Of a stretch of 64,000 bases of DNA, positions 25,290 through 35,133 are shown piece by piece (the stretch's first letter is position 1; each line of letters begins with the position of its first letter). This stretch comes from Mactra quadrangularis (taxonomy: Eukaryota; Mollusca; Bivalvia; Venerida; Mactridae), in assembly GCA_025267735.1 (NCBI GenBank), contig CM046298.1, positions 36,641,264-36,705,263 of the forward strand, given 5' to 3'. The translations under genes were made by a program, and so were the position numbers. The notes under the pieces were generated by a model. That model was not told where the DNA came from. It made no database searches and worked only from the letters and a program-made list of their open reading frames with translations.

Positions 25290-25686
25290 CAATCTCCGTA
25301 AACAGATATCCTGTAGAGCGTTGTCGTACAGGATCTCTACTTTCTCAATGCAGGGTAACGTCGAGATGAGCTTTATGTCGACTAATCAATGCGTAGCTTT
25401 CATCTAGACGAAACACTATAAATAACATTTTTATTTCGTAATTTCTACTTTTAGACCAAGGTTTGCAAGCTAATTTAACAGCGGTATTATTCACAATCTG
25501 CCATTGGACGGCTCAATTCAAATTGCGTGACGTAGACGATGTAAACAAGTTACGTATTATAACAATTTCGTCATGAATATTATGATGAGAAAAGGTCACC
25601 TGAACGTGACCTTCGTCTGAAAAAGGCCAGATCTAAATTAGCAAGTAGGCGAGCGGAAAATATTAGATCGGGGTTTAATCAGATTG
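25290..25686 (-). mobile_element. Mutator-like MITE, family M copy 4
   Basis: 397 bp, inverted orientation (CAATCTCCGTAAACAG to TTAATCAGATTG). Unlike copies 1-3, no 9-bp TSD is visible (CTTTGTTGG against GCAAGCATG). GCTTTGTTTG occurs 18 bp further out, so a post-insertion change at the right flank is possible. Confidence 0.85.
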
Positions 25687-25759
25687 GCAAGCATGCAAAT
25701 CCTTGCTTTGTTTGATCGACTCCAGGACTAAACGTAGATGTACATGTACATGCATAGGC

Positions 25760-26840
25760 AGCCGGCACGGTTCCGAGTAAAATGTGATATAATAGTGTTA
25801 TTTACTAGGAACCGTTTTGGAGTTTTGTATTTGCCAAAACGTCTTCGGCCTTTCTCCTTCCTGTCATTGTATGAAGGAAGGCAGTTGTTAGCTCCTGATG
25901 AAGACGTGTGGTTATAAGTGTAACGTTACCGGTCACGACTGTATTTTAGCGTCTCCATGTAAGGTTACTTCCCTTGTTAGCAACATTTGTAAACGGGTAA
26001 CGGTAGACGCTCATTCAAAGACAATGTAAGCGCTTGCAAGTATGTTTCCCGTGCAAGAGTTCCAAAGAGAATCAAATGTATGTATGTACCAATCAGATTG
26101 TAGTTCCGGTATGCCTGGGCATCAGGTGGGTATAAAAGGCGGAAATCGACAGAAAATATTGGAAACAAAAAAACAAAAAGAAAATATTGGAGTCTGGTAG
26201 GAGACTCCAAAGGGTTCACATCGCTCTTCTAGTAATCATCAGGGCTTTGTTGTGCGATTAGAGTTACGAAAGCTATGGATCCGCGTTCTCATAGAAAGCC
26301 AAAGGCATCGTGAGAGGGTCATAGATAGTTAACTATAGTTCGTATAGGGTCGTGGTGTTACAGGGAAAAGGTTGGAACGTCGTGGTTGGGTGAGTTCGGG
26401 TTGAAACCACAGGCTAGTCATAGAGACTGGTGTGTTGTGGGAGTTGTTGGTTGGAACTCCTGGTGGTTTCAACGCCTCTTGTGCTGAGGCTCGAACGTGT
26501 TTGTAGTGAGTATGTATGTGTTGCCTTGGGTTATTGGTTGTTCAGTTGACGGATTGGTTGAGTTTGTTTCTGGTTGGAACTGCTAGTGGTTTCAGCACTT
26601 CGTGTGTTGAAACCCAGCCTTGTATGATAGGTTTTGAGTGTTTCTTTTGTTACCGCTCGGATCACATGTATATATTGCTTGCTTGTTGATTATCGACTAT
26701 AATTTAAGTTGTTATTTCTAATTATTGGTCAAAGTAGACCCCGAGGAAAATAATTATATATATTCATGATATTGTATGCAGCATTGTATTAGCGTTGAAT
26801 AGTTTTCATCAGAACTACTCGGTGCACGTTACATAAGCTT
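25760..26840 (+). other. Unresolved GC-richer unit with a strong promoter; possible LTR remnant
   Basis: This 1.1 kb stretch is less AT-rich than its surroundings. It carries a CCAAT box, a canonical TATA box and three GGTTGGAAC-type repeats (about 26370, 26449 and 26572), two of them followed by GGTTTCA. TGTAAGGTTACTTCCC at 25958 and GTTACA at 26359 or 26828 could be LTR ends, but no matching TSD, second LTR, gag or pol was found. The ORF at 25977-26219 on the other strand looks like a shadow. Confidence 0.35.
26089..26140 (+). promoter_or_regulatory. Candidate RNA polymerase II promoter (CCAAT + TATAAAAGGC)
   Basis: ACCAATCAG at about 26089 and GGGTATAAAAGGCGG with TATA at 26131 are spaced about 40 bp apart, as in strong metazoan or retroelement promoters. 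Start would be expected near 26160. No following ORF was found. Confidence 0.45.
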
Positions 26841-27023
26841 GAGTCCAGATATCTACTTCTCTCCAGTGGAGAGTGAAAAGGTCCGAGCTAAGATGAAGTT
26901 TGTCATCCGTTGATACTTAAAGAGCATAAATATATCGGTGATTATATCGTATAACAAAATGTGGTCTCATATTTTATTGAACTCGGCGTAAATAAATTTT
27001 GCCGATAGCGTCGCTTTGATTTT

Positions 27024-27091
27024 CAATCTCTGTTACAGATGTCCTATACATGTATGATTGGAGAATTTTAAATCGGGTTTTAATCAGATTG
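27024..27091. mobile_element. 68-bp remnant of family M, ends plus TSD only
   Basis: CAATCTCTGTTACAGATGTCC joins directly to AATCGGGTTTTAATCAGATTG, the two family M termini. It is flanked by the 9-bp duplication CTTTGATTT (27014-27022 and 27092-27100, one extra T at the left). A derivative with about 330 bp of interior removed. Confidence 0.8.
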
Positions 27092-27304
27092 CTTTGATTT
27101 CATAAACAATTATTACAAAATAAAGAACATTGATCAACTGAAAGTGTGCTATGAATAGAATGTCGTTTACAACTGTGATTATGGTTTGCGTTTGACAATC
27201 TTGCCGAAATATATGTGCGGTGTGAATTGAAATTAAAGACTTTTTTAGTGTTTGTCATCGTAAATTTTACCCATCAAAATACAGTGATTCCTTTCAACAA
27301 GTTG

Positions 27305-27632
27305 TTCGTGACGTCAAAATTACCTGAATAATTACGGGAATGCCAATCCATACTAGAATATTTATATGTTACGTAACTTCCATAATCGATCCGTACTTGT
27401 AATGATATTTATGTGTGACGTCACTTCCAAAGTCGATCAAAGTAGAGTATGATTGACGTAACATTTACAGTCGATCTATACACTGATTCTTATGTGTGAC
27501 GTCACTTAAAAATCAATACATGTAAGGATGTTGGTGTGACATCATTAATTTCCAAAGTCTATCCGTGGAAGAGTATTTATTTGTGACGTCACTTCCAACA
27601 TGGATCCATTCAATGATATTTATGCATTACGT
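27305..27632. repeat. Decayed tandem repeat with embedded CRE sites
   Basis: About eight units of roughly 35-60 bp, each centred on TGTGACGTCACTTCCAAAGTC-like sequence. Four perfect TGACGTCA palindromes lie at 27309, 27416, 27497 and 27584. Degenerate versions (TTACGTAAC, TTGACGTAAC, TGACATCA, TTACGTCC) lie between them. TGACGTCA is the CREB/ATF site. Confidence 0.75.
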
Positions 27633-28600
27633 CCATTACATACTTATAAAAATTCAACTTAAAATGACATGTATAAGAAATCGATCAGATCTAGGCTTAC
27701 TGATAGTGGGTTTTTTGTGGAAGAAAGTCTTTAGATCTACTGTAGCAAAAATATGACGAAGCCTTTGTGAAGTCTGATTTTATTGAGTCGGGTAAATATA
27801 AAAAAATCTCAACAACAAGAATGTAAGAGTGTGTGGTATCCTCACAAAATGTTAAATTACCGAATGCATCTTACAATAAGAATAATGTAAAAACATAAAA
27901 GAAAATGATGACTGTAATATTCGTGGTATTATAAACGTGTGTTTTAGCTATACACTAAAATAATGGGCCTGTGTTTAAGTGAGATATACATTAAATATAA
28001 GTGGGCAGTAATACACTAACTGGAACATACAGCTGTTATTTTCAACAATGTTTGTCTGAGACGTTGCTATACCAAATACAACTACAATAATCCTTTCTCT
28101 ATCATTTATGCTATGGTATAGAATATATTTTTACTACTTTTATAGCTCTCTGTGAGTTTGGCTTTGTTCGCATAGCATCCTGGGATAGATCTAATTCAGC
28201 GTTCTCATTGCTTAATTTCTCAACTATTACTACTGTAAAATTTAGGATTGCTTCGTTCAAACCGATATATCGCCAAACTGTATGGTAGATCTATGTCGTA
28301 TCGAATCGAAACAGATAAAAATATTTCAAATTAGCGATACGATTTATTAATAAATTAGAAATCAAGTTAACATTTCCCCTTGCAAACATTAGTAATTAGT
28401 AAACTTGTATAGAGCACTAACAAACAAAAATGAGTAAATCTTTGATACTTAGATCAACATTTTTATCATATACATTTAAGTATAGATATTGTTAGACAAC
28501 ATGAGAAAATGTTTACATAGACTATTGTTTAAGCATATTAGTGAATTACGACTATCTAGTAAACACCTATATTGTCAACTCTGTTACATCATTTATGTGA
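27633..28600. other. Intergenic DNA
   Basis: No gene supported; AT-rich. Confidence 0.4.
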
Positions 28601-28601
28601 C

Positions 28602-28853
28602 AGCCGCCCGGCTAGCTCGAGGGGTCGTGGATTCGATTCCCGGGCGGGGCATACTTTCGTGGAGCTTGGTCATGAAATTATTTCACGGCCATTCTCCCTC
28701 CTACCAATGTTTCTTGATTATGTGGGACAGCTGACAGTCACTGGCGAAAGTATGCGCTTAGTAGTTGGTTAAATCCTGAGATTTAGCCTTTCCAGGAAGA
28801 ATGAGTAGGTTGACTGACCGCCATGTTACAATGTGTTGCTACGGCGTTAAACC
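28602..28853 (+). mobile_element. tRNA-derived SINE, family S1, split by element X1
   Basis: Head GCCGCCCGGCTAGCTCGAGG with B box GGATTCGATTCCC, body CATACTTTCGTGGAGCTTGG, 3' part TACGGCGTTAAACC. The remaining tail (TTAAACCCAACAAAAAC + AAACAAAC) continues at 29316-29345, on the other side of X1. Confidence 0.85.
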
Positions 28854-29315
28854 TTGTCTGGCTCCCAGTCGTACTTTGGCAGGTAAAAGTACGTCAGACA
28901 AAGCATGATCATAGCCGCGCACTATGTAATGAATTAGATATGGGATAATTATGTTTTCAAATGAGGATTTCTCACTACTCAGGCTTAAATCAAAGATACA
29001 TTTTTAGTTGTTCGGTTACATTAATTTAAAATTCAAAATAAAGTATCCAAAATTCTAACACGACTAATATCCACGTCCGAATTGTGTTCACTTAAGACAT
29101 GTTTTTGTTAATCGTCGACTAAATATACGTGTAATGTGAAAAATCGAAATCAAATGTCCTATTTAGTACCGAACTCTTACTAAAGTAACTATCGTCAGCA
29201 AATGATCATGCAAGATTAAGAAAGCGTCATACCTGTATAATAACTGAGGAGGCCGCCATGATTCCCGTTTGCCTGACCCGATAACGATAGTGATGGGGCA
29301 GGTAATCCAGACTAC
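28854..29315. mobile_element. hAT-like MITE, family X copy 1, inserted in a SINE tail
   Basis: TTGTCTGGCTCCCAGTC .. GGTAATCCAGACTAC, 462 bp, lying between GTTAAACC (28846-28853) and ATTAAACC (29316-29323), a 7/8 match to an 8-bp TSD. About 150 bp (29098-29248) is absent from copy 2. Confidence 0.8.
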
Positions 29316-29401
29316 ATTAAACCCAACAAAAACAAACAAACAAAATTAATATCATCATTTAATAATTATTCAATTTTTACGTGTTTACGTGTTCTTACTT
29401 T

Positions 29402-29512
29402 GAATCAACCATGAAGATCAGGGATGTGATTTGAGAAACGCCGGGCTGGGTATATAATGATTACTAGTCCCACGTCGTAACCACTCGGCCACGCCTGTTT
29501 CGTGATTGAGCC
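29402..29512 (-). repeat. tRNA-Ser-like SINE head
   Basis: On the minus strand: AGGCGTGGCCGAGTGGTTAC GACGTGGGACTAG, matching the GTGGCCGAGTGGTTA start of tRNA-Ser/Leu. Similar heads lie at 39650 and 55190-55360. The rest of the tRNA fold is poor, so this is not a functional tRNA. Confidence 0.45.
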
Positions 29513-30320
29513 GAAATGATCATCCACATATATCAACTTTTCAAGTATATCAACAAAGCTTCGCATTGATAAGTTTTGGGATGCTGTAAATGATTGATAA
29601 ATCCTGCATAAAGGGGTAAAAATATCAATTTAGACTCAGTCATTGAATTGATCGTTTTTTTATAAAGAAAACTGAAGATGCCGCTGAAATAATTGTGAAT
29701 TACGGAAAAGAGGTGGGGGCAATTCACGTTGAGCTTTATAATTAATTCACGTAGGCACTTTTAATAATTTTCTTGGCATCAACCTGATATATTGAATAGG
29801 CAAAAATTTGAGTAATTGCTAAGTAATATACTTTAGTGATCATTTTATTAATTTCACTAAAAGACAAGTGCTAAATATAAGAACAATATAAAATAGTCAA
29901 GTATTATTTGCAAACATTTATTACTTCGTGGAAAAATAAAAATACGTGATGCGAGATAATTAAATTGAAGTGTAGAATAAATATGCTACTTTTTTAATAT
30001 CCTAATTTCAACCATAATCACTCTTGTGAAAAAAATAAGTGATTTCATTAAAATTCCAATCACCATTCGTCATCTGTCTGAGAGAATAAAAGAATTAAAG
30101 CAACAATAGGAAAAAAAACTTCAAAGTTTAATTTTCCGCAGTATAAACAACAGCTGTAGTTACAGCCACTTCATTATTGACATAATATTTTCACCAGCTT
30201 TTTTGTTGCTGTTGTTTATGATTAATATGTATTTACTATAGTATAGTTCTCACTAAATCTCATATGAGTGTTTTAACATAGGCTTTGTTAGCAAAGTTTC
30301 TATTTCTAATAAAACTAGGG
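29513..30320. other. Intergenic DNA
   Basis: AT-rich; no gene or repeat recognised. Confidence 0.4.
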
Positions 30321-30496
30321 TTAAATTTAATTCAAATGTCAGTGTCGCACACATTAACCCCCTGATTTAAATACTCGATATTTGTGCGATAATTCCTGTA
30401 CATTGATAAATATTTTATCAATAGTTAATACAGAAGCACTGTAGTGAGTATTCAAATCAGCGAGATTAATATATAAAGGAATGAAATTTAACAAAT
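30321..30496. mobile_element. Palindromic MITE, family P copy 3
   Basis: GTTAAATTTAATTCAAATGTC .. ACATTAACCCCCTGAT on the left; AATCAGCGAGATTAATATATA and GAAATTTAACAAA on the right. Confidence 0.65.
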
Positions 30497-30580
30497 ATTT
30501 TTCTACAATGCAGTGCATAAATTCAACAAACGATTACTTGAACGATTGATATGGACAATGTAATGTCGCTATTGATAGTA

Positions 30581-30752
30581 CATATAGAGGATATTTGTTT
30601 ATTTCGATGTAAGATCGATTTTTATTTCACGAGTGGGCTAAGGATGCAATATTTTCACGAGTGACTAAGCCACTCGCGAAAATATAATATTAGATCACGA
30701 GTGAAATAAATAGATCTTACACTAAAAAAGCAAATGTTCTTTTTATTATATG
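30581..30752. repeat. Foldback element, about 172 bp
   Basis: Nearly the whole stretch is one inverted repeat. TGTAAGATCGATTTTTATTTCACGAGTG on the left pairs with CACGAGTGAAATAAATAGATCTTACA on the right, around GAGTGACTAAGCCACTC. Confidence 0.75.
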
Positions 30753-31108
30753 CTTCAAACTGGCTTTTTTAAGTTTAAGTAAGTATGTCATCAGAACGGC
30801 GCATTCAAACAGTGAAAAATAACAAATTTATTTTCTTTGTTTCAAAACAGTTGAATATCGTTTTTTATTTCACCGATAAATCCTGGTATTCCACTGGAAA
30901 ACATACAATAACTTTCGTTATTTTTTGTTGCTTCAATTTTATAGAAAAATTTTCCTAAAAAAACATTTTCCTCTTTGATTTTTAGCTGAGTGGTAGGTCT
31001 GTGTTTTTATTGTTGCTGATTCTGTCATGCTTTCAGACTCTCTTTTGTTAAATATGTTTAATACAAAAGTAGTGAAAAATTGGCAGCATAAATTATGATT
31101 ACATGCAT

Positions 31109-31331
31109 TAGGCCACAACAAATTGATCATATGTTCTATGGATTCGCTCGCACCTTAATTTTGACGGTTTTTACAAAAAATATTTTTATTTCCTCGCTTG
31201 CTTATAAAAATTTGGTCAAACCGCTATATAAAGCATGTGAATAAAGACTTTTTTTCTTCGCTCGCTCGCCCCATTTTTTTTTCAGAAAAATCCGTAGGAC
31301 ATAATTTTATGATCAACTTGGAGTGGCCTTA
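31109..31331. mobile_element. Foldback MITE, family G (GGCCACAACAAATTGATCAT) copy 1
   Basis: Left TAGGCCACAACAAATTGATC and right GATCAACTTGGAGTGGCCTTA are inverted. The interior ATATGTTCTATGGATTCGCT and TTATTTCCTCGCTTGC are shared with 58288-58442. Confidence 0.7.
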
Positions 31332-31594
31332 CGACGCATTTTATTTTAATCCATATTTTGTCATTGAATATAAATGTTGAAAAGTTTGTTTGAATAAAAA
31401 CGTTTCTGCCACAGTAAAGTTCAAAACTGATTATCTAAATGGCGGGACAGTTTTAATAAAGGAAACATTTCCTTCTCAAATGAAACATTTGTAACTAAAA
31501 AAATATTCACGGTTTTGCAATAACCACAGTGGTATTTACAGCGGAACTTTATAGTTATTCTAAACTAAGCGGATACCATACCAATAGAGCTGTC

Positions 31595-32003
31595 ATGATA
31601 TACCGGTATACCGGTATATTGCATTACGCAGCCGCGGCAATACGTACCACGGAACGATTTTAACGTACCGGTATTTGGCGATATTTTTATTTCATTAGAA
31701 AATTCTTCCCTTCACGAAATAGATGTAGCGAAACGTCAGTTTTTTTTCCATTGTTCATTCCATCTAACATTAAGTTACAAGAATTTAACCGATTGGGGCG
31801 CGTCACAGTCGTAAATGACCGCAAATACTTAAAGAGGCTAGATTCTTACAGTAGCTGCATGTAAGATTTGCAATGCTTCTGTTAAATACAGCGGAGTCAC
31901 AACGAGTCTAAAAGCCCACAAAATATCGTGGTACGTATCGTGATACGGTACCAGCGTATTGCAGTATATCGCGATACGCTTATGACGTATCGTGACAGTC
32001 CTA
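31595..32003. mobile_element. hAT-like MITE, family B copy 1
   Basis: 409 bp, TAGAGCTGTCATGATATACC to TATCGTGACAGTCCTA. Flanks CATACCAA and CTTACCAA agree at 7 of 8. It has the CCGGTATACCGGTATATTGC palindromic start and the ATCGTGGTACGTATCGTGATACGG right arm. Confidence 0.85.
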
Positions 32004-32133
32004 CTTACCAATGTCTCTGGTGACACATTCTCTGACTTGCCGCTTTAGTGCTTGTGCAAATCATAGCAATATTCAACTGCTTTTGAGCTATAGTTTTTTT
32101 TCTATATTATACTATTTTCAAGCCTCCAATATG

Positions 32134-32249
32134 TAGAGTAAAGTTTCGCTATTAGGACCATCAAAATCAATGGTCTTGATAGTGAAATGGTCTTAATATC
32201 AATGATTTAGAAATAACTAGCGTGGTCTTTATAATGAAACTTTATTGTA
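32134..32249. repeat. Short foldback element (116 bp)
   Basis: TAGAGTAAAGTTTCGCTATT and AATGAAACTTTATTGTA are inverted ends around a duplicated TCAATGGTCTTGATA / AATGGTCTTAATATCAATG. The ends resemble pogo/mariner-type termini with TA. Confidence 0.5.
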
Positions 32250-33710
32250 CAATTTGCCATAAACATGTTGTTTGTTTAGAGCAATAAAGGTTGTTTTTGT
32301 TTTTGTACAAAAGGTTCTTAATATTTACATTATCAAGTGATCACCATTTAAACTAATGACATTTAGCACTTCATAAAATAAATAAATTAATTAATATCAA
32401 TTATATACGGCAATATTTCAGATACATTTCTGGGATGAAATGTAACATTGTAGACAAAATCACAGCATATTTCAAAATGCCACCAAATGGATTTCTGTAG
32501 TCTTATCAGTTTTTTTAGCATCTTGAAGGTTCCCTTCTTGTCAGTAGATTTTTTTGGTCGGGTGCTTGCACAAGGCTTACGCAAAGATTGAATTCAGATT
32601 GGTTTAGTTTTTTTTCATCTGCAGTTTTAGTGGCAATCAGGACGCCATTTTTTAAAATGTATGTTTAGACATATAAATCCAGTCAAGATAGAGTCATTTA
32701 TAATCACAATTTAAGGTAACTCCGTCGACGTCAATTTTCGCTATAGGACGCTGCCATCGCACGTGCAACAACTAATGAAAAAGTTTGATGTTTTTACTCA
32801 TAATTTTAATTTTATCTTCTTACACTTTTTCTTGACATTCATTAAAACCGTTATGATTTAAAATATATCATAACATCAAATTATGAAATGCCCATTTTGA
32901 ATCACCTTGTCATAACGTATAAATGTCACTTTTTACTTGCACAACCAGTAAGCACTTCAGTTGTCCATAAAATAGTAATGTCCAAACCGTTATACGCAGA
33001 CGATAAGAATCGAACGCCCGATGTCAGAGAAAATCATCTGAATTTCTCACAAATCGCTTCCATCACGATAAGATCGAACGCCAATCTGCCATGAACGTCA
33101 TCACAATTGCGGTCACGTGGTTTTTATGCAATGAACGCTACATTCGCATTCGACACCTTATTAAATGACAAGACATCAAACCAAGTCACAAATTTACTTT
33201 TATGAATATATTACAAACGCCAAATGCCAGGAAAAAGTATTTTAGCTCCGTAAATGATAAAACTGCGATACGAAAATGCGCCTGAGGCAAAACCATGATG
33301 CCGCTCGTTTAAACCAAGTCTCGAATGTGCCTATCTGCGGTCCAATCAGTTTCAAGATATTAATTTCGTCTCGATTGTACATTTTACATAGCGAAAATAA
33401 CGTTATCTGGCATATTAATCTATAATCATAAGAAAGTTTAATGTGAGTTCTCGACAGTTTGCTACAGCCTGATAATGTGTTCGCGAATTACCCCATGTTA
33501 ACTTAATGAAGATACAACCAATAATAAAATGTTGTTGATTTTATAAAAAGATAAAAAATTGAAACGCTTACGGCGAATTTAGTGTAATAAAGTTGTAAAT
33601 AAAACTGAAACTTTCCGCTTGTCTTTAAATGCTGACACAATAAATGAAGTGTTGGTCAGACCAAGTGTTTAGATCTAAAAGAAACAGAATAAAGCGTTTC
33701 CTCGATAAAG
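32250..33710. other. Intergenic DNA
   Basis: No supported gene. The 65-residue ORF at 32387-32584 (minus, Lys-rich start, no ATG-quality context) and the ORF at 32888-33094 are unrecognised. Confidence 0.4.
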
Positions 33711-33912
33711 TCGCTGGGCTGGTCAGTTGGTCGCAGAAGGTGTCGTAGATTCGATTCCTGGGCGGGACATACTTTCTCGGAGTTTGATCATAAAATTATT
33801 TCTACGGCCATTCTCCCTCCAACCACTGACTCTTGATCATGTAGGACAGTTGTCCGTCACTGAAGGAAGTATGTGTCTAGTAGCTGGTTAACAGTTAAGT
33901 AGCTTTTCAGGA
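33711..33912 (+). mobile_element. tRNA-derived SINE, family S1 (3' truncated)
   Basis: GCTGGGCTGGTCAGTTGGTCG head, B box AGATTCGATTCCTGGGCGGG, body CATACTTTCTCGGAGTTTGATC, ending near the AGCTTTTCAGG equivalent. Confidence 0.75.
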
Positions 33913-34395
33913 TATTTTTCTCTACCAAAACAAGATTATCCTTCCACAAGAAAGGTCGAAATCGCGTCTACACATATATAGTGGGGAGTGACCTGTTTTG
34001 GGTTTTTTGGGGTGCGGTTTAATCGTCTTAAAATATTTACTATACTTTGAAAGATGTTTATTTGAAAAATATCTATTAGTCAATTGTTGCGTTTCTTTAA
34101 CTTGCTTTTTATTGAACTAAACGAATTAATTTAGCTAAAAAATGTTCTAGTCTGATGATTCTTGATACGTTTTATTCTGCACGCCATTAAATATCCGTAT
34201 ATGTCTCCTGTTCATTGTTCCAATAAAACTGTACAGAATTATGTGATATGGAACACAAAAGAAACACATGGAACAAGTGAAGTTTTAATCAAACGTTGGA
34301 GGTTTTAATCAAACAATCAAGACTATTTTGAAGTGCACATGTATTTTAGATTTATTTTCAACAAATGTATACAAATTTTAGTCTCGAAGAGTTAA

Positions 34396-35133
34396 AGCCA
34401 CTCTTTCACAAATTTGATTATTTTTTAATATTCTTAAAAATATCTGGCAGTGTCTGAAATTGGGGCAAGAAAATGAATTCTTAATATGTTAATGCAAAGT
34501 GACATATTGATTATGAGACATAATTATGTACATCAAACTTCCCCCCAATAAACTTCAAAAATTATATGTATTGTTACTAACGGGGTAGGGTAGATTTTTA
34601 TACATACGATATTTTTCAGTTGTTTTGATTCATAAAATAACGATTTTTTCAACTGTTTTTATACATAAAATCGCCATATTATACAGTTTGTATGTCAATT
34701 TGCACTAAAATTGTCATTATCAGAACACCGATTGTAACAAGTATATAAAACGAAAGTCACAAAAAGCTCTAAAATTATCTATACAGTTACTAACAGGATA
34801 TGTTTGTATTAATAAAATAACGATTTTTTTTCAGTTGTTTTTATACATAAAATAACCCTCTTTTTCAGTTTTAAGTCTATTTAGACTAAAATTGTCATTA
34901 TCAGAACACTACTGTCCTGTTGAACATATCAGAACAGAACATACATTTTTATTTCGTCACATTTTACACATGCAGTAAAGACTCGTGAACAAATTAAATA
35001 TGAATACAACATTACAATATACTAATCAATAATCAAGAATTTCCGAAACGCTTTCAAGAAGCTTCTAAACGATTCAGTCTTAAAGTTTTTAGAAACGTTG
35101 ATATTTCAAGTTAAAATCTACGGACAAACAGCT
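34396..35133. mobile_element. TTAA-flanked MITE, family T2 copy c
   Basis: 738 bp bracketed by TTAA (34392-34395 and 35134-35137). Ends are AGCCACTCTTTCACAAATTT and AAAATCTACGGACAAACAGCT. An internal block (ATAAAATAACGATTTTTT .. ATTGTCATTATCAGAACAC) occurs twice in tandem, about 190 bp apart. Confidence 0.75.

Noticed and set aside
25977..26219. 80-residue minus-strand ORF
   Set aside because: Antisense to the CCAAT/TATA promoter region; no homology or splice sites.
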